Below, one piece after another: positions 1 to 6,095 of a stretch of DNA of 7,251 bases (the stretch's first letter is position 1; every line of letters begins with the position of its first letter). Made by a program: the position numbers and the translations under genes. The notes under the pieces were generated by a model. It was not told where the DNA came from. It searched no databases and saw only the letters and a list, made by a program, of their open reading frames with translations. The stretch covers positions 1 through 7,251 of the forward strand of contig JAGNNB010000151.1 of the NCBI GenBank assembly GCA_017990865.1, read 5' to 3'. This stretch comes from Lysobacteraceae bacterium (GTDB lineage: Bacteria; Pseudomonadota; Gammaproteobacteria; Xanthomonadales; Xanthomonadaceae).

Positions 1-1352
1 CCATCGTTCAAACCGTGCGCGATATGCGCGCCGGCCATCACGCAATCGCTGGTGAAATGCTGCGCTTCCGACTGTTTGACGCGATTCTCCACCGGTTTGG
101 CGATCTTGCGCGCTGACGCGTAGGTGGCTTTTTTCACGCCATAGGTGCCGTCGTGGCCGGAGCAGCGTTCGATCGCGGTCACTTGCGTGCCCGGCACCAG
201 TTCCAGCACTTGCTTGGTCTTCGGGCCGATGTTCTGCACGCGCTGGTGACAGGCCGCTTGCCAGGCGACTTTGCCCAATTCGTTCTTGAAATCGGTCTTG
301 AGCAAGCCCGCGTTCTGGCGGTGCATCAGGTATTCGAACGGGTCGAAGATCGCGCGTTTGATCGTCTGCACCTCGGCGTCGTCGGGGTACATCAGCGGAA
401 GTTCTTGCTTGAACATCAGTACGCAGGATGGAATCGGCGCGATGATGTCCCAGCCGTCCCGCACCGCCGCGGACATCGCCGGCATGTTGCGTTGCTTGTA
501 GTCGTTGACGCTGTCCAGATCGCCCAGTTCAAGCTTCGGCATGCCGCAGCATTGATTTTGGCGGATCAATTTCACCGGGATGTCGTTGTGGCGCAGCACC
601 GCGACCAGATCCTCGACCATCTTCGGGTGATTGTGATTGCCGTAGCAGGTGACGAAGATCGCGACCTTGCCGCGCGTCGGGCCCGCGTCGGTCGCGCCTT
701 CGCCGCTATCGTCGCGATCGAGTTTACGCAGCGCGGTGGGGCTGTGATACGCCGGCACCTGCGCATCGCGATGCACGCCCAGAGCGCTCTCCATCGCGCC
801 GCGCAACGCGGGCTGGCGGTTGCCCCAGTTCACCATATCCACCACGACCGGAATCGAAGCGAGTTTGCCGACCGCCGTGGTGTTGGACAGCAACTTCGCC
901 GACAGCGGCGCGCCGTGGTTGCGGAAATGCACGGCCTTGGCGCGCAGCATCAGATGCGGGAAGTCGATATTCCACTCGTGTGGCGGAATGTACGGGCATT
1001 TGGTCTGGTAGCACAGGTCGCAGAGATAGCAGTGCTCGACGACCTTGGCGTAATCCGACTTCGCCACGCCGTCCACTTCCATCGTCGACGAGTTGTCCAC
1101 CAAATCGAAGAGCGTCGGAAAGCTCTGGCACAGGCTCACGCAGCGACGGCAGCCGTGGCATAGATCGAACACGCGCTCCATTTCTTTTTCGAGCGCGGTT
1201 TCGTTCCAGAACTCCGGATTTTTCCAATCCAGCGGGTGCCGCGTCGGCGCGTCGAGGCTGCCTTCGCGGCGGCCTTCGCGCGGTGCGCTCGCGGCGGGCG
1301 GATTCGCGGACGCGCTCGCGGACGGATCGGACGGTGGCGTGGTCTGGCTCAT
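1..1352 (-). CDS. GlpC-like (Fe-S)-binding protein, heterodisulfide-reductase-related; 3' end cut by window edge
   Basis: The frame is open from ATG 1352 to the window edge (450 codons, no stop), which is near the usual full length for this family. GAGGAA lies just upstream of the ATG. Residues 4-24 are a Ser/Ala/Pro-rich tail. A ferredoxin-like region carries two clusters: C65, C68, C71, C75 (CX2CX2CX3C) and C108, C111, C114, C119 (CX2CX2CX4C). Two CCG-type domains follow: C236, C268-C269-G (NQCCGMP) and C310; then C368, C397-S-G (ERCSGHDG) and C437. This architecture matches GlpC/heterodisulfide reductase subunit proteins, which bind Fe-S clusters and pass electrons; no membrane segment is visible. 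There is no glpA or glpB nearby, so true glycerol-3-phosphate dehydrogenase subunit C is unlikely. It lies 214 bp downstream of rubrerythrin on the same strand. In many proteobacteria this pair sits beside a DUF3501 gene, which could lie just beyond the left edge. A role as electron donor or partner to rubrerythrin is inference. Confidence 0.88.
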   Translation of the reverse strand, partial: MSQTTPPSDPSASASANPPAASAPREGRREGSLDAPTRHPLDWKNPEFWNETALEKEMERVFDLCHGCRRCVSLCQSFPTLFDLVDNSSTMEVDGVAKSDYAKVVEHCYLCDLCYQTKCPYIPPHEWNIDFPHLMLRAKAVHFRNHGAPLSAKLLSNTTAVGKLASIPVVVDMVNWGNRQPALRGAMESALGVHRDAQVPAYHSPTALRKLDRDDSGEGATDAGPTRGKVAIFVTCYGNHNHPKMVEDLVAVLRHNDIPVKLIRQNQCCGMPKLELGDLDSVNDYKQRNMPAMSAAVRDGWDIIAPIPSCVLMFKQELPLMYPDDAEVQTIKRAIFDPFEYLMHRQNAGLLKTDFKNELGKVAWQAACHQRVQNIGPKTKQVLELVPGTQVTAIERCSGHDGTYGVKKATYASARKIAKPVENRVKQSEAQHFTSDCVMAGAHIAHGLND

Positions 1353-1460
1353 GCGTTCCTCGCGACGGAGCGCGTATTCGTCCGCCTGTCGTCGCCCCGC
1401 ATGGGCGCACGCGGGTCGATGGACCCGATGGCGTTCCCTGCGGAGCGGCGGAATAGAAAG

Positions 1461-1497
1461 GCCTCTCCCGAACCGCGTGCGGCGATCCGGGGGAGGC
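1461..1497. repeat. Interrupted GC-rich inverted repeat between rubrerythrin and Fe-S gene
   Basis: Arms GCCTCTCCCG (1461-1470) and CGGGGGAGGC (1488-1497) are complementary over 10 bp with one mismatch. The spacer holds a smaller palindrome, CCGC-GT-GCGG (1473-1482). The outer arms resemble those of the inverted repeat at 5128-5151, so this looks like a dispersed intergenic repeat family. Function is unknown; it could stabilise or process the transcript between the two genes. Confidence 0.6.
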
Positions 1498-1500
1498 GAA

Positions 1501-1523
1501 GAACCGCCCCAGCTCTGGGGCGG
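1501..1523 (-). terminator. Candidate terminator or attenuator hairpin after rubrerythrin
   Basis: A perfect 8-bp stem, CCGCCCCA (1504-1511) with TGGGGCGG (1516-1523), encloses a 4-nt loop, 44 bp downstream of the rubrerythrin stop. On the minus strand it is followed by TTCTTC rather than a clean T-run, so termination may be partial. It would lower expression of the Fe-S gene relative to rubrerythrin. It could instead be part of the neighbouring repeat. Confidence 0.4.
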
Positions 1524-1566
1524 CAGGGAGAACGAATCGATTCGAACGGGTTCGACCCAATGAGGA

Positions 1567-1983
1567 TCAACCCAACTCGTTCAGCGCCTTCTGGAAGCGA
1601 TTGGCGTGCGAGCGTTCGGCTTTCGCCAGGGTCTCGAACCAATCGGCGATTTCGTCGAAGCCTTCGTCGCGCGCGGTCTTGGCCATGCCCGGATACATAT
1701 CGGTGTATTCGTGGGTTTCGCCGTGGATCGCGGTTTTCAGGTTATTCGCGGTATCGCCGAACGGCAGGCCGGTGGCGGGATCGCCGCACTGTTCGAGATA
1801 TTCCAAATGGCCGTGGGCGTGGCCGGTTTCGCCTTCCGCCGTGGAGCGGAAGACCGCGGCCACATCGTTATAGCCTTCGACGTCGGCTTTCTGCGCGAAG
1901 TACAGATAGCGGCGATTGGCCTGCGATTCGCCGGCGAAGGCGTATTTCAGGTTCTCTTCGGTTTTGGAGCCTTTCAAACTCAT
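1567..1983 (-). CDS. rbr: Rubrerythrin (ferritin-like diiron protein, no rubredoxin domain)
   Basis: This 138-residue protein is a four-helix ferritin-like diiron protein. Candidate iron ligands fall where rubrerythrins have them: E19 (AGESQAN), E52 and H55 (EXXH), E89 and E92 ([12 protein letters not shown]), and E123 and H126 (second EXXH). Rubrerythrins reduce H2O2 to water in the cytoplasm. Classical ones carry a C-terminal rubredoxin domain that supplies electrons. Here the protein ends right after the fourth helix and has a single cysteine (C66), so an external donor is needed. The start at 1983 is set by GAGGG 8 nt upstream and by the [20 protein letters not shown]-terminus; the frame runs further upstream, but that part does not resemble the family. 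It lies downstream of oxyR and upstream of the Fe-S gene, both on the same strand. An OxyR-like site at 2124-2160 may control it. Confidence 0.93.
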   Translation of the reverse strand: MSLKGSKTEENLKYAFAGESQANRRYLYFAQKADVEGYNDVAAVFRSTAEGETGHAHGHLEYLEQCGDPATGLPFGDTANNLKTAIHGETHEYTDMYPGMAKTARDEGFDEIADWFETLAKAERSHANRFQKALNELG

Positions 1984-2095
1984 GGTGTCGTCCCTCGTGG
2001 CGGTCTGAAGTGCGTGCGGATGGCGTGAGGGTGCGGCAAAGGCTCGGCGAAGCGTCGTAGATCCTTCGATGCCCGCTCGCAGGCCGCACATCCCG

Positions 2096-2160
2096 AGCAT
2101 ACGCCTTGCGGCGATAAGGCGTGATCGATTGTTACGATGGCTTCGATAGGCAGAGTGAAT
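2096..2160 (-). promoter_or_regulatory. Candidate OxyR-like operator and weak promoter upstream of rubrerythrin
   Basis: Two 15-nt half-sites with a 7-nt gap fit the E. coli OxyR pattern ATAGnTnnnAnCTAT. ATCGATTGTTACGAT (2124-2138) matches 7 of 10 fixed bases and ATAGGCAGAGTGAAT (2146-2160) matches 6 of 10. On the minus strand, a possible -10 TATGCT (2096-2101) lies 16 bp below a -35 position (2118-2123, CACGCC, a poor match) that abuts the operator. This is nearly the geometry seen at ahpC. A weak -35 is common at activator-dependent promoters. Matches were scored by eye, and the site could be chance. Confidence 0.35.
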
Positions 2161-2211
2161 GCTGCGGTGCAATATTTCCGGTTGGCGAATTCCCGCTGCG
2201 AGCCGCGCCTG

Positions 2212-2236
2212 GTTCCATGCGCCGCGTTCCATGCGC
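2212..2236. repeat. Short direct repeat, 11 bp, two copies
   Basis: GTTCCATGCGC occurs at 2212-2222 and again at 2226-2236, separated by 3 bp, in the gap between oxyR and rubrerythrin. No function is apparent. Confidence 0.5.
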
Positions 2237-2249
2237 TTCGCTGCGCGAT

Positions 2250-2263
2250 CCGCCCGCGGGCGG
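2250..2263 (-). terminator. GC palindrome just after oxyR, possible weak terminator
   Basis: CCGCCCGCGGGCGG is a perfect 14-bp palindrome that starts 8 bp past the oxyR stop. It could fold as a GC hairpin in the transcript, but no T-run follows on the minus strand. Intrinsic termination is therefore doubtful, and Rho-dependent ending or read-through into rubrerythrin remains possible. Confidence 0.3.
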
Positions 2264-2271
2264 GGACGCGT

Positions 2272-3180
2272 CTAATGCTGCGAGGTCAGCGCGTCCTGCG
2301 GCAGTTCGCGGAAGACAGTGGCGAGTTTCGATAGAAATTCGGACATCGCCGAACTGCGGCGCCACACCATGGCGATACGACGGGTCGGTGGCGGGTCGCG
2401 GAACGGCACCAGCCGGATGTCGCGAGACGGCGCGACCGGGGGTTTGACCGCGAGCATCGGCAACAGGGTGATGCCGACGTTGGCGGCCACCATCTGCCGC
2501 AGCGTCTCCAAGGAGGTGGCGCGGAAGCCGTTCTTCTCGCTGGCGCCGGCGAGGTGGCACACATCCAGCGACTGGTCGCGCATGCAGTGACCGTCTTCGA
2601 GCAGTAGCAGGCTCTCCTGCGCCAGGTCGCGCATCGTGAGCATGTCCCGCCCGGCCAGCCGATGGGACTCGGGGACGGCCAGCAGAAAGGGTTCTTCGAA
2701 CAGGAATTCCGTGTGCAGTTGCTCGTCGTGCAGCGGCAGCGCCAGCACGCCCGCGTCCAGCTTGCCTTCGCGCAGTTGGCGCAGGATCACGTCGGTCTTT
2801 TCCTCCACCAGCAACAGCTCGAGCTGCGGGAAACGCTGGCGAATGCGCGGAACGACGTGCGGCAACAGGTACGGACCCAGGGTGGGAAACAGGCCCAGCC
2901 GCACCGTGCCCGCTTCCGGGTTCTGGGTGCGACGCGCAGCTTCCTTCATCTGCTCCACTTCGGCGATCACCACCCGCGCGCGCTCGGCGGCGTCGCGTCC
3001 GGCGGGGGTGAGCATCACATGGCGGGGGGCGCGTTCGACCAAGGCGACGCCCAATTCGTCTTCCAATTTTTTGATTTGCGTCGAGAGCGTGGGCTGACTG
3101 ACGAAACAGGCTGCCGCGGCACGGCCGAAATGCTTGTGATCGGCGAGAGCGACTAAGTATCTCAAATCGCGCAAATTCAT
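2272..3180 (-). CDS. oxyR: Hydrogen-peroxide-sensing LysR-type regulator OxyR
   Basis: OxyR senses H2O2 by forming a disulfide and then activates peroxide-defence genes as a DNA-bound tetramer. The 302-residue protein has an N-terminal winged helix-turn-helix (about residues 1-60, with FGRAAAACFVSQPTLSTQI at 18-36) followed by a LysR substrate-binding fold. The diagnostic segment LEDGHCMRDQSLDVC places cysteines at exactly 199 and 208, the two redox cysteines of E. coli OxyR. FRATSLETLRQMVAA and GITLLPMLAV follow, as in OxyR. The start at 3180 (MNLRDLRYLVALADH) is backed by GAGG 7 nt upstream and by alignment to LysR N-termini; the upstream in-frame extension looks non-coding. It is downstream of ahpF on the same strand, as in the Xanthomonas ahpC/ahpF-oxyR locus, and is presumably the regulator of the operator at 6012-6048. 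Confidence 0.96.
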   Translation of the reverse strand: MNLRDLRYLVALADHKHFGRAAAACFVSQPTLSTQIKKLEDELGVALVERAPRHVMLTPAGRDAAERARVVIAEVEQMKEAARRTQNPEAGTVRLGLFPTLGPYLLPHVVPRIRQRFPQLELLLVEEKTDVILRQLREGKLDAGVLALPLHDEQLHTEFLFEEPFLLAVPESHRLAGRDMLTMRDLAQESLLLLEDGHCMRDQSLDVCHLAGASEKNGFRATSLETLRQMVAANVGITLLPMLAVKPPVAPSRDIRLVPFRDPPPTRRIAMVWRRSSAMSEFLSKLATVFRELPQDALTSQH

Positions 3181-3381
3181 GCGGCAGCCTCGGGACGGTC
3201 GGGACGATGCCCGATGCGTCCATCGGCCGTAACGCCCACGAAACGATTCATGCGGGCGCGGCGGCCACGCGAGATGAACGCATCGTGCGGCAAACAAACT
3301 TACTCCGAAACGTTCGGATTAGGCACGGTTGACCGCCCTGTCTTTTCTGACAGGTTCGACGTTCAGCTTCGCGGGTTCTCG

Positions 3382-3416
3382 AAAAACAGCCGGCCGCCGC
3401 AGCCAGGAATGGCTGC
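3382..3416 (-). terminator. Candidate intrinsic terminator downstream of ahpF
   Basis: On the minus strand GCAGCC (3416-3411) can pair with GGCTGC (3404-3399) across a 6-nt loop. Alternatively CAGCC can pair with the GGCTG (3391-3387) immediately before TTTTT (3386-3382). The second fold puts a GC stem directly against a T-run, the intrinsic-terminator arrangement. If real, it would separate ahpF from oxyR at least partly. Confidence 0.4.
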
Positions 3417-3440
3417 ACCGAAGAAGCGAACGCGCGACTC

Positions 3441-3463
3441 GAAAAACGCTCACGATGAGTGCG
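3441..3463 (-). terminator. Weak candidate terminator nearer ahpF
   Basis: On the minus strand CTCA-TCG-TGAG forms a 4-bp stem, with an A/C mismatch and one more C-G pair outside it, followed by GTTTTTC. The stem is short, so the call is weak. The same TTTTTCGAG context recurs exactly 60 bp further on, at the other candidate terminator. Confidence 0.22.
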
Positions 3464-3491
3464 CTTCAATGGCTGGTTACGCGTGCGGGCT

Positions 3492-5081
3492 TCACGCGGC
3501 GCGTGCATCTTTGTCCACCGCAGCGGGCGCGCTTGTGCGGATCAAATGATCGAACGCGCCCAGCGCGGCTTTCGCGCCTTCGCCCATCGCGATCACGATT
3601 TGCTTGTACGGCACGGTGGTAGCGTCGCCTGCGGCGAACACGCCGGGGAGCGAGGTTTGGCCGCGCTCGTCGATCACGATTTCGCCACGCGGCGACAATT
3701 CCACCGTGCCCTTCAGCCATTCGGTGTTGGGCAACAAGCCGATCTGCACGAACACGCCGTCCAACGCGAGCGTGTGGCGATCGTGCGTCGCGCGATCCTG
3801 ATAGCTCAGCCCGACGACTTTGCGGCCGTCGCCCAGCACTTCGGTGGTTTGCGCGGACATCACGATGTCCACGTTCGGCAGGCTGCGCAGCTTGCGTTGC
3901 AGCACTTCGTCGGCGCGCAGCTTGCCGTCGAATTCGATCAAGGTGACGTGGGCGACGATGCCGGCCAGATCGATCGCCGCTTCCACGCCGGAATTGCCGC
4001 CGCCGATCACCGCGACGCGCTTGCCTTTGAACAGCGGGCCGTCGCAGTGCGGGCAATAGGCGACGCCCTTGTTGCGATATTCGTTTTCGCCGGGTACGTT
4101 CATCTGCCGCCAACGCGCGCCGGTGGCGAGAATCACCGTTTTCGCCGTCAACACAGCGCCGTTGGTCAGCGCGACTTCGAACGAGCCGTCGTCGCGAGCG
4201 CGCAAGGCGTCGGCGCGCTGCAGATTCATGATGTCCACGTCGTAGTGGCGGACGTGCTGTTCCAGCGCGGCGACCATCTTCGGGCCTTCGGTTTCCTGCA
4301 CCGACACGAAGTTCTCGATCGCCATCGTGTCCAGCACTTGCCCGCCGAAGCGTTCCGCGGCGATGCCGGTGCGGATGCCTTTGCGCGCGGCGTAGATTGC
4401 GGCCGCCGCGCCCGCGGGGCCGCCGCCGACGATCAGCATGTCGAACGGCGCTTTCGTGGCGATGGCCTGCGCTTCGCGCGCGCTCGCGCCGGTGTCGAGT
4501 TTGGCGAGAATCTCGTCCACGCTCATGCGCCCGGCGCCGAAAACTTCGCCGTTGAGGAACATCGTCGGCACCGACATCACTTCGCGCGCTTCGACTTCGT
4601 TCTGGAACAGCGCGCCGTCGATCGCGACGTGACGAATACGTGGATTGAGCACAGCCATCAGGTTCAAGGCCTGCACAACATCCGGGCAGTTCTGGCAGCT
4701 CAGCGAGAAATACGTTTCGAACGCGTAGTTGCCGTCCAATGCGCCGATGCGCGCGATCGTGTCCTGCGCCAGCTTCGACGGATGTCCGCCGACCTGCAGC
4801 AGCGCCAGCACCAGCGAGGTGAATTCGTGGCCCATCGGAATGCCGGCGAAGCGCAGCGAGATGTCATGGCCGGGGCTCGCGATCGCGAACGAGGGGGTGC
4901 GCTCGGCGCCATCGTTCGATTCGCGCATCGACACCAAGTCGGAGAGCTGCACGAGTTCGACCAGCAATTCGCGCAATTCGCGCGATGCGTCGCTATCGTC
5001 GAGCGCCGCGATCAATTCGACGGGGCGGGTGAGTTTCTGCAGGTAGCCCTGCAGTTGGCTTTTCAGATCGGAATCGAGCAT
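3492..5081 (-). CDS. ahpF: Alkyl hydroperoxide reductase subunit F, NAD(P)H:AhpC oxidoreductase
   Basis: AhpF is a cytosolic flavoprotein that passes electrons from NAD(P)H through FAD and two dithiol centres to oxidised AhpC. The 529-residue length is close to the family norm. The N-terminal tandem thioredoxin-like region (about 1-200) has its redox pair at C129/C132 (SLSCQNCPD), followed by a [15 protein letters not shown] loop. A thioredoxin-reductase-like part follows: FAD-binding IVGGGPAG at 217-224, redox pair C343/C346 (YCPHCDG), nucleotide-binding IGGGNSG at 359-365, and a C-terminal FAD motif [15 protein letters not shown]. The N-terminal domain distinguishes it from TrxB, which lacks it. 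The start ATG at 5081 matches the family N-terminus ([14 protein letters not shown]); the ribosome site is weak (AGAAG). It is 241 bp downstream of ahpC, and the gap holds GC-rich repeats that could reduce its expression relative to ahpC. All key residues are present. Confidence 0.97.
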   Translation of the reverse strand: MLDSDLKSQLQGYLQKLTRPVELIAALDDSDASRELRELLVELVQLSDLVSMRESNDGAERTPSFAIASPGHDISLRFAGIPMGHEFTSLVLALLQVGGHPSKLAQDTIARIGALDGNYAFETYFSLSCQNCPDVVQALNLMAVLNPRIRHVAIDGALFQNEVEAREVMSVPTMFLNGEVFGAGRMSVDEILAKLDTGASAREAQAIATKAPFDMLIVGGGPAGAAAAIYAARKGIRTGIAAERFGGQVLDTMAIENFVSVQETEGPKMVAALEQHVRHYDVDIMNLQRADALRARDDGSFEVALTNGAVLTAKTVILATGARWRQMNVPGENEYRNKGVAYCPHCDGPLFKGKRVAVIGGGNSGVEAAIDLAGIVAHVTLIEFDGKLRADEVLQRKLRSLPNVDIVMSAQTTEVLGDGRKVVGLSYQDRATHDRHTLALDGVFVQIGLLPNTEWLKGTVELSPRGEIVIDERGQTSLPGVFAAGDATTVPYKQIVIAMGEGAKAALGAFDHLIRTSAPAAVDKDARAA

Positions 5082-5127
5082 GGTCGGCTTCTTCTTGCGG
5101 TAAACGTGGGATCGCGCCCGAACCCAG

Positions 5128-5300
5128 CCCTCTCCTGCATGCGGGAGAGGGGTCGCGCGCAGCGCGAAAGGGAGGAGGCAACGATGTTCCTCCGCAGGCG
5201 GAGGAGGCGATTCGCGCGTAGCGCGAATGGAGGGGGCAACGGTGTTCCCCTCCGTAGGCGGGGGAGGGCGCAGCGCGAAACGGAGAGTGGATTCGCGCTG
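5128..5300. repeat. Intergenic palindromic and tandem repeat cluster between ahpC and ahpF
   Basis: The cluster starts with an inverted repeat with arms CCCTCTCC and GGAGAGGG (5128-5151, inner palindrome GCATGC). Two imperfect units of about 59 bp follow (roughly 5152-5208 and 5211-5267). Each unit holds AGCGCGAA, then GGCAACG-TGTT with one variable base, then a GC hairpin. The hairpin of unit 1 is CCTCCGC-AG-GCGGAGG (5189-5204). AGCGCGAA recurs at 5161, 5220 and 5272, so a third unit is partial. ATTCGCGC-GTA-GCGCGAAT (5210-5228) is a perfect 8-bp inverted repeat at the junction. Such elements are typical of dispersed intergenic repeats. In the ahpC transcript they would form a row of hairpins that could act as attenuator or as a 3' stabiliser. 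Confidence 0.75.
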
Positions 5301-5322
5301 CGCGACTCGATCGCGTGGCAGA

Positions 5323-5886
5323 TCAGATCTTGCCGACCAGATCCAGCGACGGCTTCAGGGTTTTCGCGCCTTCGTTCCACTTCGCCGGGCAGACCTGGCC
5401 CGGGTTGGCGGCGACGAACTGCGCGGCTTTGAGCTTGCGCAGTGTTTCCGACACGTCGCGGGCGATGGCGTTGTCGTGGATTTCCAGGGTCTTGATCACG
5501 CCTTCCGGGTTGATGATGAAGGTGCCGCGCAGGGCCAGACCTTCTTCCTCGATGTGCACGCCGAAGGCGCGGGTGAGCTGGTGGGTCGGGTCGCCGACCA
5601 GCGGAAACTGGGCCTTGCCCACCGCCGGGGAGGTTTCGTGCCACACCTTGTGCGAGAAATGCGTGTCGGTGGTGACGATGTAGACCTCGGCGTTGGCTTT
5701 CTGGAATTCGGCGTAGTTGTTGGCCGCGTCTTCCACTTCGGTGGGGCAGTTGAAGGTGAAGGCGGCCGGCATGAAGATCAGGACCGACCACTTGCCCTTG
5801 AGGGATTCGTCGCTGACCTGGACGAATTCGCCGGCGTGGAAGGCGGTGGCTTTGAACGGCTTGACGTGGGTATTGATGAGGGACAT
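5323..5886 (-). CDS. ahpC: Alkyl hydroperoxide reductase subunit C (2-Cys peroxiredoxin)
   Basis: AhpC reduces H2O2, organic hydroperoxides and peroxynitrite in the cytoplasm and is recycled by AhpF. At 187 residues it equals the E. coli protein in length. The peroxidatic cysteine is C47 in the PxxxTxxC motif (P40, T44; read as [13 protein letters not shown]), and the resolving cysteine is C166 (GQVCPAKW). [24 protein letters not shown] and the C-terminal SLDLVGKI are all family hallmarks. PAAFTFNC in place of the enterobacterial PADFTFVC is the form I associate with xanthomonad AhpC. The start at 5886 is fixed by the [12 protein letters not shown]-terminus and by AAGGAA about 7 nt upstream. 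The gene heads the minus-strand peroxide block and is preceded by an OxyR-type operator and promoter. Confidence 0.98.
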   Translation of the reverse strand: MSLINTHVKPFKATAFHAGEFVQVSDESLKGKWSVLIFMPAAFTFNCPTEVEDAANNYAEFQKANAEVYIVTTDTHFSHKVWHETSPAVGKAQFPLVGDPTHQLTRAFGVHIEEEGLALRGTFIINPEGVIKTLEIHDNAIARDVSETLRKLKAAQFVAANPGQVCPAKWNEGAKTLKPSLDLVGKI

Positions 5887-5954
5887 CGAAGGTTCCTTGG
5901 CGCTGTGGGGATGGGAGATGGACCAAAGTTGGCCCAATCAAAATCGTCTTATCG

Positions 5955-5969
5955 ATAGGTTCGATGAAT
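5955..5969 (-). promoter_or_regulatory. Extra OxyR-like half-site in the ahpC leader
   Basis: ATAGGTTCGATGAAT matches 8 of the 10 fixed bases of the OxyR half-site ATAGnTnnnAnCTAT. No partner half-site lies 7 nt to either side. It sits just downstream of the predicted ahpC transcription start, where a bound regulator would more likely hinder than help. It may be chance. Confidence 0.25.
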
Positions 5970-5982
5970 TACGACGGCGCTC

Positions 5983-6011
5983 AGTGTAGATGCCGGCAAT
6001 TGATCGATCAA
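5983..6011 (-). promoter_or_regulatory. ahpC promoter (-35 TTGATC, 17 bp, -10 TACACT)
   Basis: On the minus strand TTGATC (6011-6006) and TACACT (5988-5983) are separated by 17 bp. Each matches 4 of 6 sigma-70 consensus bases. Transcription would start near 5976, giving a leader of about 90 nt before the ahpC ATG. The -35 box directly abuts the OxyR operator, the expected layout for OxyR activation by contact with RNA polymerase. Confidence 0.6.
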
Positions 6012-6048
6012 ATACATTGATTTGATCTAATCGATAGCTATTAACTAT
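6012..6048 (-). promoter_or_regulatory. OxyR operator upstream of ahpC
   Basis: Two 15-nt half-sites are separated by 7 nt. ATAGCTATTAACTAT (6034-6048) matches all 10 fixed positions of the E. coli OxyR motif ATAGnTnnnAnCTAT. ATACATTGATTTGAT (6012-6026) matches 6 of 10. The 37-bp span and its position against the ahpC -35 fit binding by an OxyR tetramer. It also overlaps the most likely promoter zone of the divergent prmC gene. Confidence 0.72.
6017..6044 (+). promoter_or_regulatory. Possible divergent promoter toward prmC, inside the OxyR site
   Basis: TTGATT (6017-6022), a 16-bp spacer and TATTAA (6039-6044) form a modest sigma-70-like pair reading toward prmC, with a leader of about 45 nt. 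Bound OxyR would cover it. The leaderless arrangement with TACCCT (6084-6089) described under prmC is the alternative. Both are weak. Confidence 0.25.
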
Positions 6049-6095
6049 CGTTAAGGCCTCGCCCGCAGGGAGGCCCGCCGCTTTACCCTAGTCGG

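Larger units (their letters stand above)
3181..3491. other. ahpF-oxyR intergenic region (311 bp), no gene seen
   Basis: No credible protein or structural RNA gene was found here. Besides the candidate terminators described separately, there are two small perfect stem-loops: TCCGAA/TTCGGA (3304-3318, 3-nt loop) and CCTGTC/GACAGG (3337-3354, 6-nt loop). I found no convincing -35/-10 pair for oxyR and no ATAG/CTAT-type OxyR half-site, so autoregulation of oxyR is not supported by sequence. Confidence 0.6.

Noticed and set aside
153..1163. Long plus-strand open frame opposite the Fe-S gene
   Set aside because: The minus-strand frame carries conserved cysteine clusters and CCG domains, while the plus frame is His/Arg/Ala-rich with no recognisable motif. 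It is the usual antisense shadow in GC-rich DNA.
1..1352. Naming the Fe-S gene glpC
   Set aside because: No glpA or glpB partner is visible, and the cysteine spacing and rubrerythrin context differ from the glycerol-3-phosphate dehydrogenase subunit.
1533..1544. 12-bp palindrome CGAATCGATTCG as a regulator site
   Set aside because: It matches no operator I can name, is downstream of rubrerythrin, and is not placed near a recognisable promoter.
1548..1558. GGG-TTCGA-CCC resembling a tRNA T-arm
   Set aside because: No acceptor, D-arm or anticodon stem can be built around it in either orientation. It is part of a palindromic GC-rich gap.
1567..2232. Longer rubrerythrin starting near 2232
   Set aside because: The added N-terminus has no rubrerythrin-like sequence, and a good ribosome site sits before ATG 1983. 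The upstream part also covers the predicted regulatory region.
3492..5081. Thioredoxin reductase (trxB) for the flavoprotein
   Set aside because: The extra N-terminal tandem thioredoxin-like domain with C129/C132 and the adjacent ahpC identify it as AhpF.
3459..5432. A 657-codon plus-strand open frame over ahpF
   Set aside because: It lies antisense to ahpF, whose redox and nucleotide-binding motifs are unmistakable. Its composition is low-complexity His/Arg/Ala, and it runs through the repeat cluster into ahpC.
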